DNA of 64,000 nucleotides from Sycobia sp. Sy_11 (taxonomy: Eukaryota > Arthropoda > Insecta > Hymenoptera > Epichrysomallidae). Below are positions 42,751 through 55,971 of this stretch, in pieces. The stretch covers positions 2,261,001 through 2,325,000 of the forward strand of contig JACCIC010000036.1 in assembly GCA_018907035.1 (NCBI GenBank), read 5' to 3'. Made by a program: the position numbers and the translations under genes. Numbering within the stretch: position 1 is the stretch's first letter; the number at the start of each line of letters is the position of its first letter. The notes below the pieces were generated by a model. That model saw only the letters and a program-made list of their open reading frames with translations, ran no database searches and was not told the DNA's origin.

Positions 42751-43014
42751 TCTTTTATTACAGTGCTAGCAGCTGCTAAAAATTCCATAACTTTCTTTTT
42801 TTTTATATACTTTGAATTTTGCAATTGAAAGTTTATAGACCAACTAAATTTTATGCAGGTAGAGCAAAACAGATGTTACTTTTTTATATTTACTCAAGCT
42901 TATATACACTTCATATATATATTAAATTTCAATGAATTGAAATATGAATGAATCTGTTTATTTCGTATATAGAGAACAAATCGACGCATTGGTGGAGTGT
43001 CGAAATCGCAACTC

Positions 43015-43078
43015 GGGTGATCAACGAGGTTAAGCAGCATTCGCCCGGACCACTCTTTACATGGGTGACCACACGGAA
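43015..43078 (+). repeat. 5S-rRNA-derived fragment
   Basis: GGGTGATCAACGAGGTTAAG, CAGCATTCG and later ACATGGGTGACCACACGGAA match the conserved 5S rRNA order. That order is GATCACCGAAGTTAAGCA with the A-box, then TTGGATGGGTGACC with the intermediate element and C-box. The 5' third of 5S and the closing stem are not recognisable, and the middle differs by substitutions. It is a pseudogene or the head of a 5S-type (SINE3-like) element rather than a working 5S gene. A related ACTGGGCAACCACTGGGTTT block lies downstream at about 43240. Confidence 0.65.
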
Positions 43079-43465
43079 ATTGATACCTTGTTTATCACTT
43101 AGACCTTTTTTCACACACAACAATGCGAATGAAACGTATGAGGCTGATAAGTTCCGTATCATAACCTACGAAATGTGACACGGATACCGAATTCGAGCAG
43201 TTTCAATGCACCGACCACTTCGGAGCGGGTTGTTGTCCTACTGGGCAACCACTGGGTTTAGCAATAGGTTTTTCCCACTCCACAGTCAGAACCTTGGGAA
43301 AATGTCAATTGGATGGGTTCGGTAAAGAATTAGATTTAGCTAATTTTTAATTATGCAGCGAAAAATGTCCAAGCAAACAAATATGAAAAAAACATTTGTA
43401 TCAAAATGTATACATGGAGTCAATAAAAATAAATAAAAATATTTTATAGAGATCAAAGAAAAAAT

Positions 43466-43475
43466 TATATTATAT

Positions 43476-43522
<47 letters not shown>
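43466..43522. repeat. (TATAT)n and (TA)n microsatellite
   Basis: TATAT pentamers followed by about 20 TA units. Confidence 0.95.
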
Positions 43523-43525
<3 letters not shown>

Positions 43526-43546
43526 ACTGGAATCTTTTTTTCATTC

Positions 43547-43948
43547 TTGTTTTTTTCAAAAAATGCGTCCTTCACTAGTCATTTTTACGAGACCAAAGCT
43601 GTGGATAGTGATTCAAACAATAGAATGTCGATCGAACATTGCTTCCCGAAGGATTCACAGCGAAAGATGAGGTCGTTCAAAATTCATCACTTGAATTCCG
43701 AATGGCGAGCGTGCCTCTTTCTCGTATCCATCGCGTTTATGCGAATAATAGAATGCACGCATGTCTCGCTGAGCGAATATGTAGCAGCTAACGTGGGATC
43801 TATATATCGTGGGACTCGATCACGAGATATTGAAGGAAATTGGAACGAAACGCAGTTTTTTGGAAAAATCGGATTCCTACGGGATATTGCAGGAATCTCG
43901 ACCTTTCACCGATTGCCGTGCGGTGAAAAGAGGATATTGGAATTTTAA
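43547..43948 (+). CDS. Unassigned open frame with hydrophobic segment
   Basis: 133-codon frame. An internal ATG at 43667 would begin MRSFKIHHLNSEWRACLFLV, followed by SIAFMRIIECTHVSLSEYV, which resembles a short N-terminal membrane or signal segment. The region is GC-richer than its flanks. No conserved domain is recognised, and the frame is preceded by (TA)n at 43481. It may be a first exon or chance. Confidence 0.22.
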   Translation: MFFSKNASFTSHFYETKAVDSDSNNRMSIEHCFPKDSQRKMRSFKIHHLNSEWRACLFLVSIAFMRIIECTHVSLSEYVAANVGSIYRGTRSRDIEGNWNETQFFGKIGFLRDIAGISTFHRLPCGEKRILEF

Positions 43949-44700
43949 ATTTTACTGTATATGGCTTGCAAGAGCAGTTTTTTTTTTTTTAGAATTTTAA
44001 TCGACTGTCTTTAATATTGAAAAGCTTTATATGCTGTGATGCACATACTAAGTTGTACTGAAGATTCATAAATCAGGAATTTTTAATTACCAAAATAATA
44101 TGTAAACAATAAACTTCAGAAGATTAATTAATCAATATTTATTTGACTAAATGTATTTCCACAAAAGTGATATTGAAATTCTTGTAAAAAGAGCGCGGAA
44201 TGGAAAAAAATTGTTCATTATTTAAAAGCGAAATTCCATGTTGTTTCAAAGTAAACAAACTGTTAATGACAAATTAATTACGCATCGCTATTAAATCTAG
44301 GTAAAATGCGAAAATGCAATAACGATAAATTTTCCCGACACCTCGCTGGTTCACCAAATATGAAATTTCAACTAAAGTATCATTAAAATTTTAGTTTATT
44401 TTCAAAGGGCTTACAAAGATAGATAAATTATTACGAAAAATTATTTTATGAAGCAACTGATTATTCTCAAAATCGCATTAATTTCTCTATTAATTAATTT
44501 TTTAAATACATGAATGCAAATATACACTTTTATGTAAAAGAAATAGTGTAGGCCATAACTACCTAAAAAGTTGGAATTATTTTATATCACTTAACTATCT
44601 AACTCAATCAAATAAATTTTTAAAAATAATATTTGAACTAAATGTGACTATAACTAGGTAACTAAGTGACTATAGCTAGTTGCTTATTTATTTTTGTACG

Positions 44701-44722
44701 ATATATATATATATATATATAT
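44701..44722. repeat. Short (TA)n microsatellite
   Basis: About eleven TA units. Confidence 0.9.
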
Positions 44723-44809
44723 CTTTCGTACAAAAAATTTATCTATGTATGTATATATGATGATACTGATAATCTCTAAAATGAAATTTGAATTAGTCTC
44801 GATTTAGAT

Positions 44810-45480
44810 CAAATAGTCCGCCGAGCGATAGGAGCGCGGGGCGTCGTCAGTCCGACTCACAACGGAAGGGCTCACCGGCAAGCTCGTAGAAATCAATAAT
44901 AACTCGACAATCATGAGAGAACTATAGCAGCCGAATCAGGAGGGTTAACTAACGAGGGTGACAAGAACGATTGAGCTGCCTATGAATAGTTTCTAAGGTA
45001 TTTCGTTATGTACGGCCTTTATCATTGTTTTCAAAATTTTAATTGTATATTGTGCTATAAGATTTTAAAAATTTTAGCTTCCTAACCACCTAATAACATT
45101 TTATACCTGATAACAACACCCCTGAAAGGTCAGATAAATTTTGCAGTTTTGTAAAACGTGAACGACGTCTCCGATGCATATAGATTGCGGCAGGGAGCGC
45201 CGCGCGCCTTCGTGTGTTAGTCAGAATAACAGTTGAACCTGTAAGGCTTGCGCGTTGAGCATCCTGCATGTGGGCGTGTTTGCGGACAAAGCGAAGAGGC
45301 TTTGTTGAGAGTCGCCCCTGAGCGAATCTCTGAGAGACCTCCCGTGTGACTGAGGTGCCGTGGCAGCCGTCGGCAACTAGGGTTACCCGTTCTCAAGACG
45401 ATGCTGTCAAGGAGAGAATGCGGAGGTACTCTTCCACTTGAGCCCTCACCTTCGTAGTACATGCGCCAGCGAAAAACTGT
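44810..45480. other. GC-rich segment, possible LTR body
   Basis: Two GC-rich patches (44818-44985 and 45155-45475) in AT-rich DNA, followed by an LTR-like 3' end. The frame on the minus strand at 45217-45462 has no recognisable domain. Confidence 0.3.
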
Positions 45481-45539
45481 TTTGTTGTTGGCAGGTCAGA
45501 GAGCTCTCGAAAATGTGACCTTTTGTTTTTAAATTGCGT

Positions 45540-45737
45540 TAGATTTCCGAAATTGTCATTATTATTTGTATTATTCTTATGGTACGATTAGAATTAGCAT
45601 TCAATATATATTATAACATTTTTTTGTAAGTTATAAAATTCATGGCATTTTCCTCCACTTGTTCAGTGGAGGTTTTTTATGCCTTTTTTCTTTATTTTTT
45701 CAAATTCGTAAAATAAATTGATTTCTGTTTATATACA
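45540..45737 (+). mobile_element. Possible solo LTR, 3' portion
   Basis: A perfect CCTCCACT/AGTGGAGG hairpin (about 45653-45672) is followed by TTTTTTATGCC. AAATAAATTG follows about 40 bp later, and then TATATACA. The same plan (short GC hairpin, T run, ATACC/ATGCC, AATAAA, terminal CA) is present in the BEL/Pao LTR ending at 34317. The GC-rich 44810-45480 upstream could be the rest of the LTR, but no matching start or target duplication was found. Confidence 0.35.
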
Positions 45738-45757
45738 CCCGAGCACGCATCATCATC

Positions 45758-45815
45758 TTTTATTATTATTATTATTATTATTGTTGTTGTTATTATTGTT
45801 GTTGTTATTATTATG
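45758..45815. repeat. (TTA)n/(TTG)n trinucleotide repeat
   Basis: Alternating short TTA and TTG runs just after the LTR-like end. Confidence 0.9.
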
Positions 45816-46334
45816 CATTTATTGTTAATTGATTATAATTTCTAATTAGAAATCACGATACATTTACTTTAATCAATGTTCAAAATTATCGATTTTATAC
45901 ATTTTATGAACATTCTGAGTTTTATGCGACAGTTTGTTATATATTTTTTGTGTGTCGAAACTACACTTTCCATATAGAAATTAGTCTTCTACTATTAACC
46001 TGACATATTGAAATTGATTTTGCTGACATTTACAAAAGAGATATTATCGATGTATATTATGATTACATGCCATATTAAAATAATTTTTTTTTATTGAGTA
46101 AAAAAAAGAATCAATATATCACTGAATACTTTCTTTCGCGATATTTATACATATTCTTCACAAATCGTCAAAGTTTTGTAAAGCTGTAAAATTAGTTTAT
46201 AATTATTAGATACGTAAAGTATGATGTATAATATTTAAAAATAATTCTGGAAAGTTTTCGAATTAGTTGCGCAAATGCAGCAATAAAATTTGCGTTCTTT
46301 CTCTCTCTGTCTCCGTTTGTGTCTGTCTGTCTCA

Positions 46335-46370
<36 letters not shown>

Positions 46371-47811
46371 GTCTCTCTGTCTTTCTATTAGTCATTCTTC
46401 CATTCTCCGTATTTATCTTTTTTTCTTTCCCTGGTATTTCATGCTAAATTAAATGGAATCTGTGACCGCGACATTCTCTGGGACGAGTTATGTATTCGAA
46501 AAAATTTGATTATGATAATCTATTTAACTTCGATCGATTCTTTTTCTTTTGTGCATCAGCTTGATTATTAAACTCCCGCAGCTCTGTGAAGTGAAATCTT
46601 TTCCATCGGCTACGTAACTCAAATAGCTAAAGTTGACAGGTTTCGAAACTTGATCAATAAAGCAGAGATAAAGCATGAATTCAGAGAAATAAGATTGATT
46701 CATCGACGGTATGTTCATTAAAGTAGAAGCAAGTTAAGAAAGATCTACCAACTTATCATTTTAAAGGATATTTCTTTATAGCAAGCTTTTTCCATATTAT
46801 TGGATTTGAGAGTTAAAAGAAATACTTTTGATCTGCTTAATTACCATTTTTCTGTCTATTTATGATGTCATCTAAGGATAAAAAGTTAATAAATGAAAAT
46901 TTATAAAAAAAAATTTTCAAATTCTGAAACACGTTATTTATTAAATCATAATAAAAAATGAAAAAAAATTGCAGGAAAAAGGAAATTCTGAGAAGTCTGT
47001 CCAATACATGTACAATTTCCTTTAGAAGCATCTTCCAGCTTTTTTGGCGTAATATTAAATAAAATACTAACTATACCAGAATCTTTCTGTACATGCTCTT
47101 TGCAAAAGAACGCGGAGAGATGAACACGGAGGGTTCCAGACGGCAATTTCCAGATATTCTCGTGCCTTCGTCGTCAAACGCTTCGCATACATACGGACAA
47201 GTACGTGCATAAATTAATGCTTTCGCGCACCGAAGATCGATCAGCCCTTGTATGCGCGCGTCGACATCTGTAAACGCGAGCTCACCAATACCGAGGTCTT
47301 ACTTTTTTTTGCGCGAGATGGATTTTTATGAATATTAATTTTTTTTTTAAACAACATAAAGGGAGAACGAGATAGAGATACAATCGGTAACAAAAATGCG
47401 ACAAGTAATATTGAGTGCGATAGTAGAGGAGGGTTAAATAGATTATACATAGGAGTAGGTACATAGGCATTAGTCTTTCAAGGTGAGGAGCTTCGATTTC
47501 TCCCTCCCCTCTCCAGGCGAGTAGAATGCCGAGAGTGCAGAAGACGTTACCAAGGCGAACGCAACCTTTAAATTGAATCGTAGAAAAGTCGAAGTGATAT
47601 CTATAGTTCCAGTGAATTGTGTCCAGACTTTTTATCAATTTCTGAGCAATAAATACAGTATCTTTTGTTATAGCATATATACGATGACAGTTACATCAAC
47701 ATCAATATAGACTAGCAGTTCAGAATCAGAAAGAAAAAAGAACAAAAATAATATTGATAATGGAAAGTAACACAAATTTCTTCGTGAATTGGTCGTTTTA
47801 ATAAGTCAAAT
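45816..47811. other. Spacer with microsatellites
   Basis: Frames at 46524, 46837, 46946, 47241 and 47282 (all minus) overlap each other or lack domains. 47140-47340 is a little GC-richer. Confidence 0.45.
46298..46388. repeat. Imperfect (CT)n repeat
   Basis: Pyrimidine-rich CT/TCTG units with a purer core at 46338-46369. Confidence 0.93.
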
Positions 47812-47976
<165 letters not shown>

Positions 47977-50314
47977 AAACTGTATTTTTATAACGATAAA
48001 CAAGCAATTGAATTTAAGCATTAAAAATATATTCAGGTAATCTTGTAAAGTTACAATTTATACAAATATTTCTAGTGGGCGACTTATAAATGGAGATGCT
48101 CTTCTATGTCATTGAATCGACTTCTTGTCATTATGCTTAGTACGGGAAGAAATTTGCCACCGGAATAACTGAAACTCATCCATGATTTCTCAGGGAATCC
48201 AGGCGCAATCCTTGCAGCATTTAACCTTACCCTAACATGTAAGACTTTACTGGCACTGACTAAACTTCTCTACCGTTCGTGAAGCTAAAAAAATTACAAA
48301 AATTCAAAACTAAATAAAAGAAAGTAAAGAGGAATGACAAATTTCTAAGAAGATACGATAGTACTAGGAGGGCCGAATGGTAGAAGATGCGGCAGCATTT
48401 TCCGCATCGGAGTATTCTCTTCAGGGTTATGTTTCTCATAGTTCTAAAGAATGTTAAGACTTCGAAAATTGAGAATTCCGAACACTATATTGTATGAGCG
48501 AACGTTGGTATTTATTCTGGTTTTGATATTGCTGACTCCTGAAGGGCCGTAAAATGCCAAAACTGTTAAAAAAAGGAAAATCTCTGTGAGGTGGAAATGA
48601 AGTATCGTAGACATGAACAGCTCATTTAGTTTCAGCTCATTATTGGAACTAATTAAACGAGACAAATATTGGATCAATAGACCAACGTCCTGATGATAGC
48701 AGTGTCCGACGAGAAACACACGGAACCGAACCTGTTTGACTGAACAAGAGTTTCAGCTATTTAAGAGAATGCTTCGAAGTGGGGGTGTATATAACTCGGA
48801 CGAATAATTTTCCAAGTTTGACACGACCATCTCTGTTTAGATGTCTTCGTTATAATCCCTACTGAGTTATAGATGAAGATCTTGTTAAGCTTCAGCCAAT
48901 GGAAGAAAAGATATTGAAAATGGAGGAGAAGACTGGTTCGACTCCAAAAAATGCGTCATAAATCATCCAGATCTAAAAAGTTTATCAGACTATATTTAGT
49001 TACTGATACTAAAGTAAATAATCAAATACAAGGATCATTTATTAATATATATTGCGTGCGGAGAAAAAGTCCCGAAGTCTTGTACTTCTTAAAAGAACGG
49101 CTTGAATAATTTTGTGGAATTTAATTATTAATTAATTTATGGAAATGCATGATAAATTTTGAACATGCTATTATATATTTTGAAACTTAATGAAATTTTG
49201 TTGGTTACTATACTAGATTACTATAATATTATAATCTTGTCAAAGAACCCGTACATTTTCTGTCGATAAAATTAGAATTAATGGACATCCGTCGAAAAAA
49301 TAAAACAAGATGTAAAATGCCTTCAAGTTTCTGGCGAAATTTCAATTAATTCGCAAACAAAACTTCAACGCTGGACATTTAATTAAAATTTCCCTAAATT
49401 TTATTGAGATGTAGGTCATGAAGAAGTTTTTAACACGTGCTTGATACAAGTTTGCAATTAAAATGTAAATTAATTTTAAATTCATGCAGAATACGACGTT
49501 CACTTTTTTATCCATCAACTGAAGTCCGGCTTTATCTTCTACTTTGAAGAGTTTTGGTTGCTTTCGGGAGGTTAAAATGGCATCCATTAAAACTTAAAAT
49601 TTTCTCTTCTCTATTAGGCATATAAATTAAAAAAAAGGAAATCAGTCGCCAACTTATCAAAAAGTTGCCTTCTGATACCCCCCTCCATCTTCAAAGCTCG
49701 CTTTTCATTCGCTTTCGCAAACCTTCGGCTCGTGCCTCGTTATAACATTGCAAATGTTCTTGGAAAATGTAATAATGCACGGATCGATGCGGCCCAAGGG
49801 ACAAGAGCGAGTGGCGCGGCGTACCTCTTTAAATTAGAAATATAACTCCCTCTATGCCATTTTTCGCTGATGCATTTTTATAATTGCGTTAGCTCGTCAA
49901 TGTGACGGTAAGGCACAAACTATATATGGCAGCGTAAAACAGCAAGAAAAACAGTCTGCCCTGTAGAAATAAGGGATGTAATCTCATAATGCGCTACGAT
50001 CGATAACAATCCAAGAATTTATATTTTCATATATCTGTAATTATCCAAAATTTAAACTTACTACTCACTACTCTTTCAAAAATTGAAAAGTACAAGTGAT
50101 TTATCATGTTACAGAGAAGAATTGATATACCATGGTACATCAGTCACCCAGTGTATTTCATAACTAATTTTTTAGATATACATATACACAGTGTGCTGTT
50201 TCCACAAATTTATTAAGATAGAAAATTTTGAAAAAGAAACAAATTTAGTATTCCGAAATGATGGATTATTTTTGAATTTTATTTTCCTCGACGACTGAGT
50301 ATGCACTGCAAGTA

Positions 50315-50315
<1 letters not shown>
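47977..50315. other. AT-rich spacer
   Basis: Minus frames at 48444-48719 and 49342-49587 are unrecognised. 49675-49830 is GC-richer and unique. Confidence 0.45.

Positions 50316-50358
<43 letters not shown>
50316..50358. repeat. (TA)n microsatellite
   Basis: About 21 TA units. Confidence 0.97.
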
Positions 50359-50359
<1 letters not shown>

Positions 50360-50361
<2 letters not shown>

Positions 50362-50700
50362 TACGACGGACAGCTGCGTGGCGCTTCATATATGAAATAC
50401 AAAATATGTATAATAAAGCGCAGACGCGCCGTATGCCTCGGCACGCCGCTGATGATTGCGAGTGCGCGTGGCCTTGTTGGGTGTGCATCGGCTGCTTTGC
50501 GAGATACATAACATCGGCGTCGTCGCGTCGAATTAAAATAATAGCGTGCATTAATAAAGAAGGAACCGCGCGCCACGCAATAAAAATCCTAACAGTTGCG
50601 GCGTTTGTTCGAGAGGCGCGCTTCAATCACCGCTGATTGGGAGGCCCTTGGTCGCGAATTATCGCCGCGGGCTAGATTGTCACCAAGCAGTATCGTTAAA
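50360..50700. other. GC-rich segment after a TA array
   Basis: CG-rich DNA directly following (TA)n at 50316-50358. Overlapping frames on both strands are unrecognised. It could be a small promoter-like island. Confidence 0.3.
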
Positions 50701-51876
50701 AAAGTTTCAACTTTAAGAAACTTTTATTACTTTTCTTTTCTTCCAACACGCAGTTTCCATTTGAATAAAATTTTGCATAAGAATTAATTCTAAATAATTG
50801 TGTCGGTTTCTATTTATTTAATTTAAAATAATTAACTAATAATAAGATATAACTCCAATATTATTAAATAAATTATTCGAATAAATAAATTTCATTCTAA
50901 AATTTATTTCCCCGATGTACATGAACTACACGTCGCACATTTTTTCTAGGGCGTTTTCTCCAAGTTTTCTAAAAATTAACTGTAGATTGATACGCATTAT
51001 AGAATAATCAAAACAATTAAAAGCATTTATTTAAGAAATTCAATCACTTCTCATTTGATCAATAATTTCCAAATACAAGTTGGATAATTAACAGAAAAGT
51101 AAATAATGAATTAGCATATAAATATTAATTGATATAAACCATACCATACATTATAAATGAATATAAGTTGTTCGAGAAAATTTCACGTTAGAATTTGAAA
51201 AATAACCATCAAGCTACAATAAAAGATCCAGTTATTTTAACGTTGGGAACAAAAAGGTCGATTGAGACATTTCGATTCCGGTGACAATGAGCACCAGAGA
51301 GCAATTCAATGTCGACGTAAATAACGATCCTCGCTACAAGACCGCTCGTTAGGGATATACGTGAAGAATAGTCAGCCCGAGATCTATATATTCATTTGCT
51401 CTGAGTTGCGTTTCGGTGAAAATTTATTTTATTTTTTTACTGAAAAAATAAAAGCGATGGAAACAGAGAAATATAACGACCCTTTCCTCGTTTGGTCTGC
51501 TTTTCCTCTGCTGCTTCGCCAGTCTCATCCAGTTCATTGAAATATCACCGTTGCAAAATTGCGGCAAAATCTGACAAGTCCCCATTGCTTTTTTCTCTCT
51601 GCTTTTTTCTCCATCCTTAGCCCTCCCTTTATTTAACCTCAAGATTAACCAACTGCTGCATGTAGGTATATGTAATATTTTCGTGAATTATTATGATCCC
51701 AAAGTTGCAGTTTGAGTAAATTTATTATGTACATAGTTATTATATAAAACGACTCGCATTTTTATTTAAAAAATAAAAATTTGTTTGGCTTTTGATAGAT
51801 TTTTCAATGTAAAAATTATACTAAATCGTCCTGTATGTTAGGTGTACTCACATGTGTAAAAACTAGATGTAAAATT

Positions 51877-51932
<56 letters not shown>

Positions 51933-54603
51933 TATATTGTAATATTTCTTTCATAAAATATTTAAAAGTTCTTTTTATATCTTGAATTAAATAATACATG
52001 AGTTGAATTTTTCTCAAACTATAATAGAATAAAAAAGTTTACTTTTTAAAGGATATAAAATACAATAGAAGTGCGTAGTGTACTTTTAGAATTATCGATG
52101 TCGAAAATAAAAAATTTTACACTTAAACGAAGATAAAATAAAAAAAATTAATAAAAAAATGATTGAAGCTTGATATTTCTTTTAGATATTTATATTTATA
52201 ATGTGTATAAATTACAAAAAAAAACTTAAATTTCTCGAAGAGCATTTTTTCCGTAAACAAATATCATTTTTTCACGTTTATAGATATAATTTGTTATCCT
52301 TCTTCCGAATGGCATGCTCAGCACTTCAGTTTAATGAAGCCATTGTGGCATAGTGATTGTAATGAGATTATGGTTACACTTTACCATATTACATAATCTT
52401 AACCTATTTCTGATTTGAAAGTTTTCATGTTTTTGTTTCTATTTCAAAAATATATGAATATATTCTTTCTCTCATAAATTTTTTAGTGAAAAAAATACAT
52501 AATTTAAAACAAGCATATAAATGACATTTCTTAAGTAAAATTGATTTATAATAAAATCATATTTTCAAATATATACGTCACTTAAATCTATTCAGTTCCT
52601 GGTCATAAAGGTCAGTTCTCTTTCGACATACACATGAGCACGCGCGCGCACACAGCTTTTCTGTAATTCGGTAGCTTGCCTAAGTTTTTTTATACAATAG
52701 ACAATCAGTATTAGGATGTTGCACTCGCATTGACATCTTTATCGACCACACCACACACAAGGTATACAGTGGCGCGTGTATCAGCATAACAAAAGCGGAA
52801 AGCTTCTTAAGCCTTAAAAATGCAAAGCTATACCAATGCATTTTTTCAAAGTTCAAAACTAAATTCCGCAGTAAGTTTACGAATAAGAAACGGGGAAAAA
52901 GATGGGATGGACCCTTTAAAAGCATGAACTTAAAATTTTCTCTTTTAATTCGGAGTTAAGAGCGTAGTCTTTACAAGCATGCGTTCTCGGCCGCTACTTA
53001 TAGTCTTTGAAACTTGAAGTATACATCTTGCCCATGTTCAAGTCAACCGGGAAACAAAGGGACTCGATGAGGTTTATAATTAAATGTCAATAACCGAGTA
53101 ACGGAGTAGAAAAGAGAAGGGGCCAGGGGAAAAAATTCCAGTTGCCGGACATGTCAACGCGCTTCAAATGCGTTTAATTCCGGGCAGAATAAAATATAAG
53201 GGGCTTCGGAAGATCTAGTAGTTAAACATTTTATTACGCGTGCACTAGTATGGCTTTCTTCAATAATGCGTAAATCGCTGGAATTGGTTTTATTGTATAT
53301 AAGGGAGAGCTCAGTGCGAAGCGATAGTGTACAAATTGGGGCATTTTAAAATAAATTATTATAAATTTTCGATGGATAATCATTCGGAATAAATGGATTT
53401 ATTAAAGTATCTCACAACTCCCGATATTGTGCAGATTAAAATTTATCGTTGGTTTTAAAAAGATATATAGTAATTTAATCAAATCGAACTAATGCCATAG
53501 AATTTTTGAATACGTTAATGTGCATATGTAGTCGTGCTCTACTACATTCATTAATTTTTTTTTGCAATTAAGAACTGGAACGTTGGATTTTCATTAGAAA
53601 TAAAGGCTATTATGAATACGAAGCTTTTACATCTTTAGAATACACGTGCCAATCGTAAACAAGTATTCCTCTTCTTAATTAAAAGTAACCGCAACCAAAT
53701 GACACCTGTAGTGAGAGAAAGGTTAGCTAAATGCATACACTTACACAAATTAATTGCATTGTAGGCGAGAGAATTTTAATAAAACTGCAATTGTTACACG
53801 CGCTAAAACGTAATTGTTTCATTTACGTTGCAGCGAGTGCTCTAGTTTTAAATCTTTTTATCCAGAGCACGATATGTTATTTGTTCACCAAACGACGCGA
53901 AAAGCGCTCGAGAGCAATTGCGAGTAAGGCCGCTTTCAAAAATAATCCAAGCTGAAGAAACGTGAAAAATTCGCGTATTGCGAACTGAAAAAATCACCAT
54001 TGAATAAAGACAGAAATAGAAAAGAGCATAAAGAAATTTAAAATTCTGATAAATTTTACTCGCCAATGCTTTTTTCCGTCCTCACATATTTATGTAGAAA
54101 TCCTCTCATTTCATTAATCCTCAATTATAAATCCTCAAATAAATTCGTAAAAAAATTAATCTGAACGCGCATAGATGAATTTCCATCGAATTGGACTCTA
54201 ACTGCTCTGATGTACTCGAAGCGAATTTGTACGTACCTTTGAGAGACGTCTAAGTTTAATTACATCCTGTTACGTCGTATATAACGAAATACCTTCACAT
54301 CAAATCATATTACGTTTAGATTCGTACTTCACAAACTGATTGCTAAAAGAATTCTCAACAGTTAGACTTTAATAGCTGTTGGAAGATACGTAAATTGTAT
54401 TTTTATTTACACATTATAACTCTACGATTTCCTGGTAACCTCCCTTTATTCAAGTTCTTAATATCTAAATATGAATTATAATGAATGCATTAATATATTT
54501 CGAATGAATTTAAATAGATGACGGGCATCAAAGCGTTACTATAAATTGTTATATTAACATTTACATAATATTATAATTTATGATGATAAAAATACATCTA
54601 ATT

Positions 54604-54607
<4 letters not shown>
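50701..54607. other. AT-rich spacer
   Basis: No recognised gene. Minus frames at 51424 and 52680 and the plus frame at 53731 lack domains. Confidence 0.5.
51879..51930. repeat. (TA)n microsatellite
   Basis: About 26 TA units. Confidence 0.97.

Positions 54608-54656
<49 letters not shown>
54608..54656. repeat. (TA)n microsatellite
   Basis: About 23 TA units with one GTAT interruption. Confidence 0.96.
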
Positions 54657-54974
54657 TGATTTTTTTAATTTATAAATCTTTGGTAGACAGTTTCTTTTAA
54701 TTTAAAGCTGCTATATATTTGTAGGTGAAAACTTATATAAACGAAAATTCAAAACTAAATACAAGCTAAAGCTTTAAAGATGCTCGTTATTTGTAATAAA
54801 ATATTGAGTATTACGATATAATTGTATATGAATTTTTTTATAATTTAGATAGATGCCGTAAATGTAAAAATAATTAACGCGAAAACGGAATTCTAATCTG
54901 TAAATTCAAAGACAATGCCGCACAATTTAGAGTTCAAATGACGAATCAAATGCATGGCTGAATATATAATGTTG

Positions 54975-54976
<2 letters not shown>

Positions 54977-55033
<57 letters not shown>
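54977..55033. repeat. (TA)n(CA)n microsatellite
   Basis: About 23 TA units followed by five CA units. Confidence 0.96.
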
Positions 55034-55971
55034 TGAGGAATCTTATAGAAGTAGGGATCTTTTGAATTGAATGAATTCAATAGAAAATGAATGGCTACTT
55101 TGACAGTGCTCACTATTAATTAAGTGCTATCTAATAATTAAAATCTAATTTTCGTGATGCGGAATAATTTGCATCAACTTGAAAGATTAATTAATTGAAA
55201 CGGGCGACCGATTAATTATACGGAAGATTAAATGTCTCCTTCGGATAGTTAAAAACGTTGAAATAATGCTGAATAAAGTTATCTAAATATAATTTAAGTC
55301 TACACAAGCCGATGACTCGCACACCGTGGAACAATCAGTATTGTCTTTCCCTCGAAAAATTATAAAAAAATTTATTAAGTTTTCACTTCCAAATATGATT
55401 GTACGTGCACGACTGCATGCTCTAGCGGATATGGGAATTTATCTTTAGAATTGCTCGTCCGCACGTGATGATCTGCGGCCTGAGTTTGACATATTAGGAC
55501 AACCGAAGATGTAGACAGGTGAAACCGAGTATGAGAAAGGCATCTTAAATTTGATGTAGCGACCGGCCAAAATGTTTTGGATAAGCGACAAAAGCGTAGG
55601 GTTACTGATATATAAATTTACGAGTAACGCTCAAGGGGCAAAATTGCATAACAAAATGTTTAAAGAGAATTCTGGAAATAAAGTAGCTTTATGGGCAGAG
55701 ATGTAATAATCTGGGATGTCGAACGCTGTCAAAACATCCAATTGTTTTTTGTAGAAACCCGTCAGCGAGGCTATTCACATTACACTCATACATCAATGCA
55801 AATTAATGTCTGCATCGATCGAGAATATAACACAAGGGTTAATATATTTCTGAATTTTTCTTTTACAAGCAAGATAAGTCTTTAGTCAAGTGGTATTATT
55901 ATTCCAATTCATTGAGATATATATTATTGAGAACTCTTATCGCTTTACCCTGCTAAAAAACTTATTGGAAA

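Larger units (their letters stand above)
40524..42950. other. AT-rich spacer
   Basis: The slightly GC-richer 41280-41470 holds a chance 63-codon frame. No RNA or TE signature is seen. Confidence 0.5.

Noticed and set aside
49907..49925. TAAGGCAC, seed-like match to miR-124
   Set aside because: The rest of the mature sequence does not match and there is no hairpin.
53296..53315. TATATAAG followed by TCAGT, like a TATA/initiator pair
   Set aside because: The spacing of about 17 bp is too short for a canonical arthropod core promoter.
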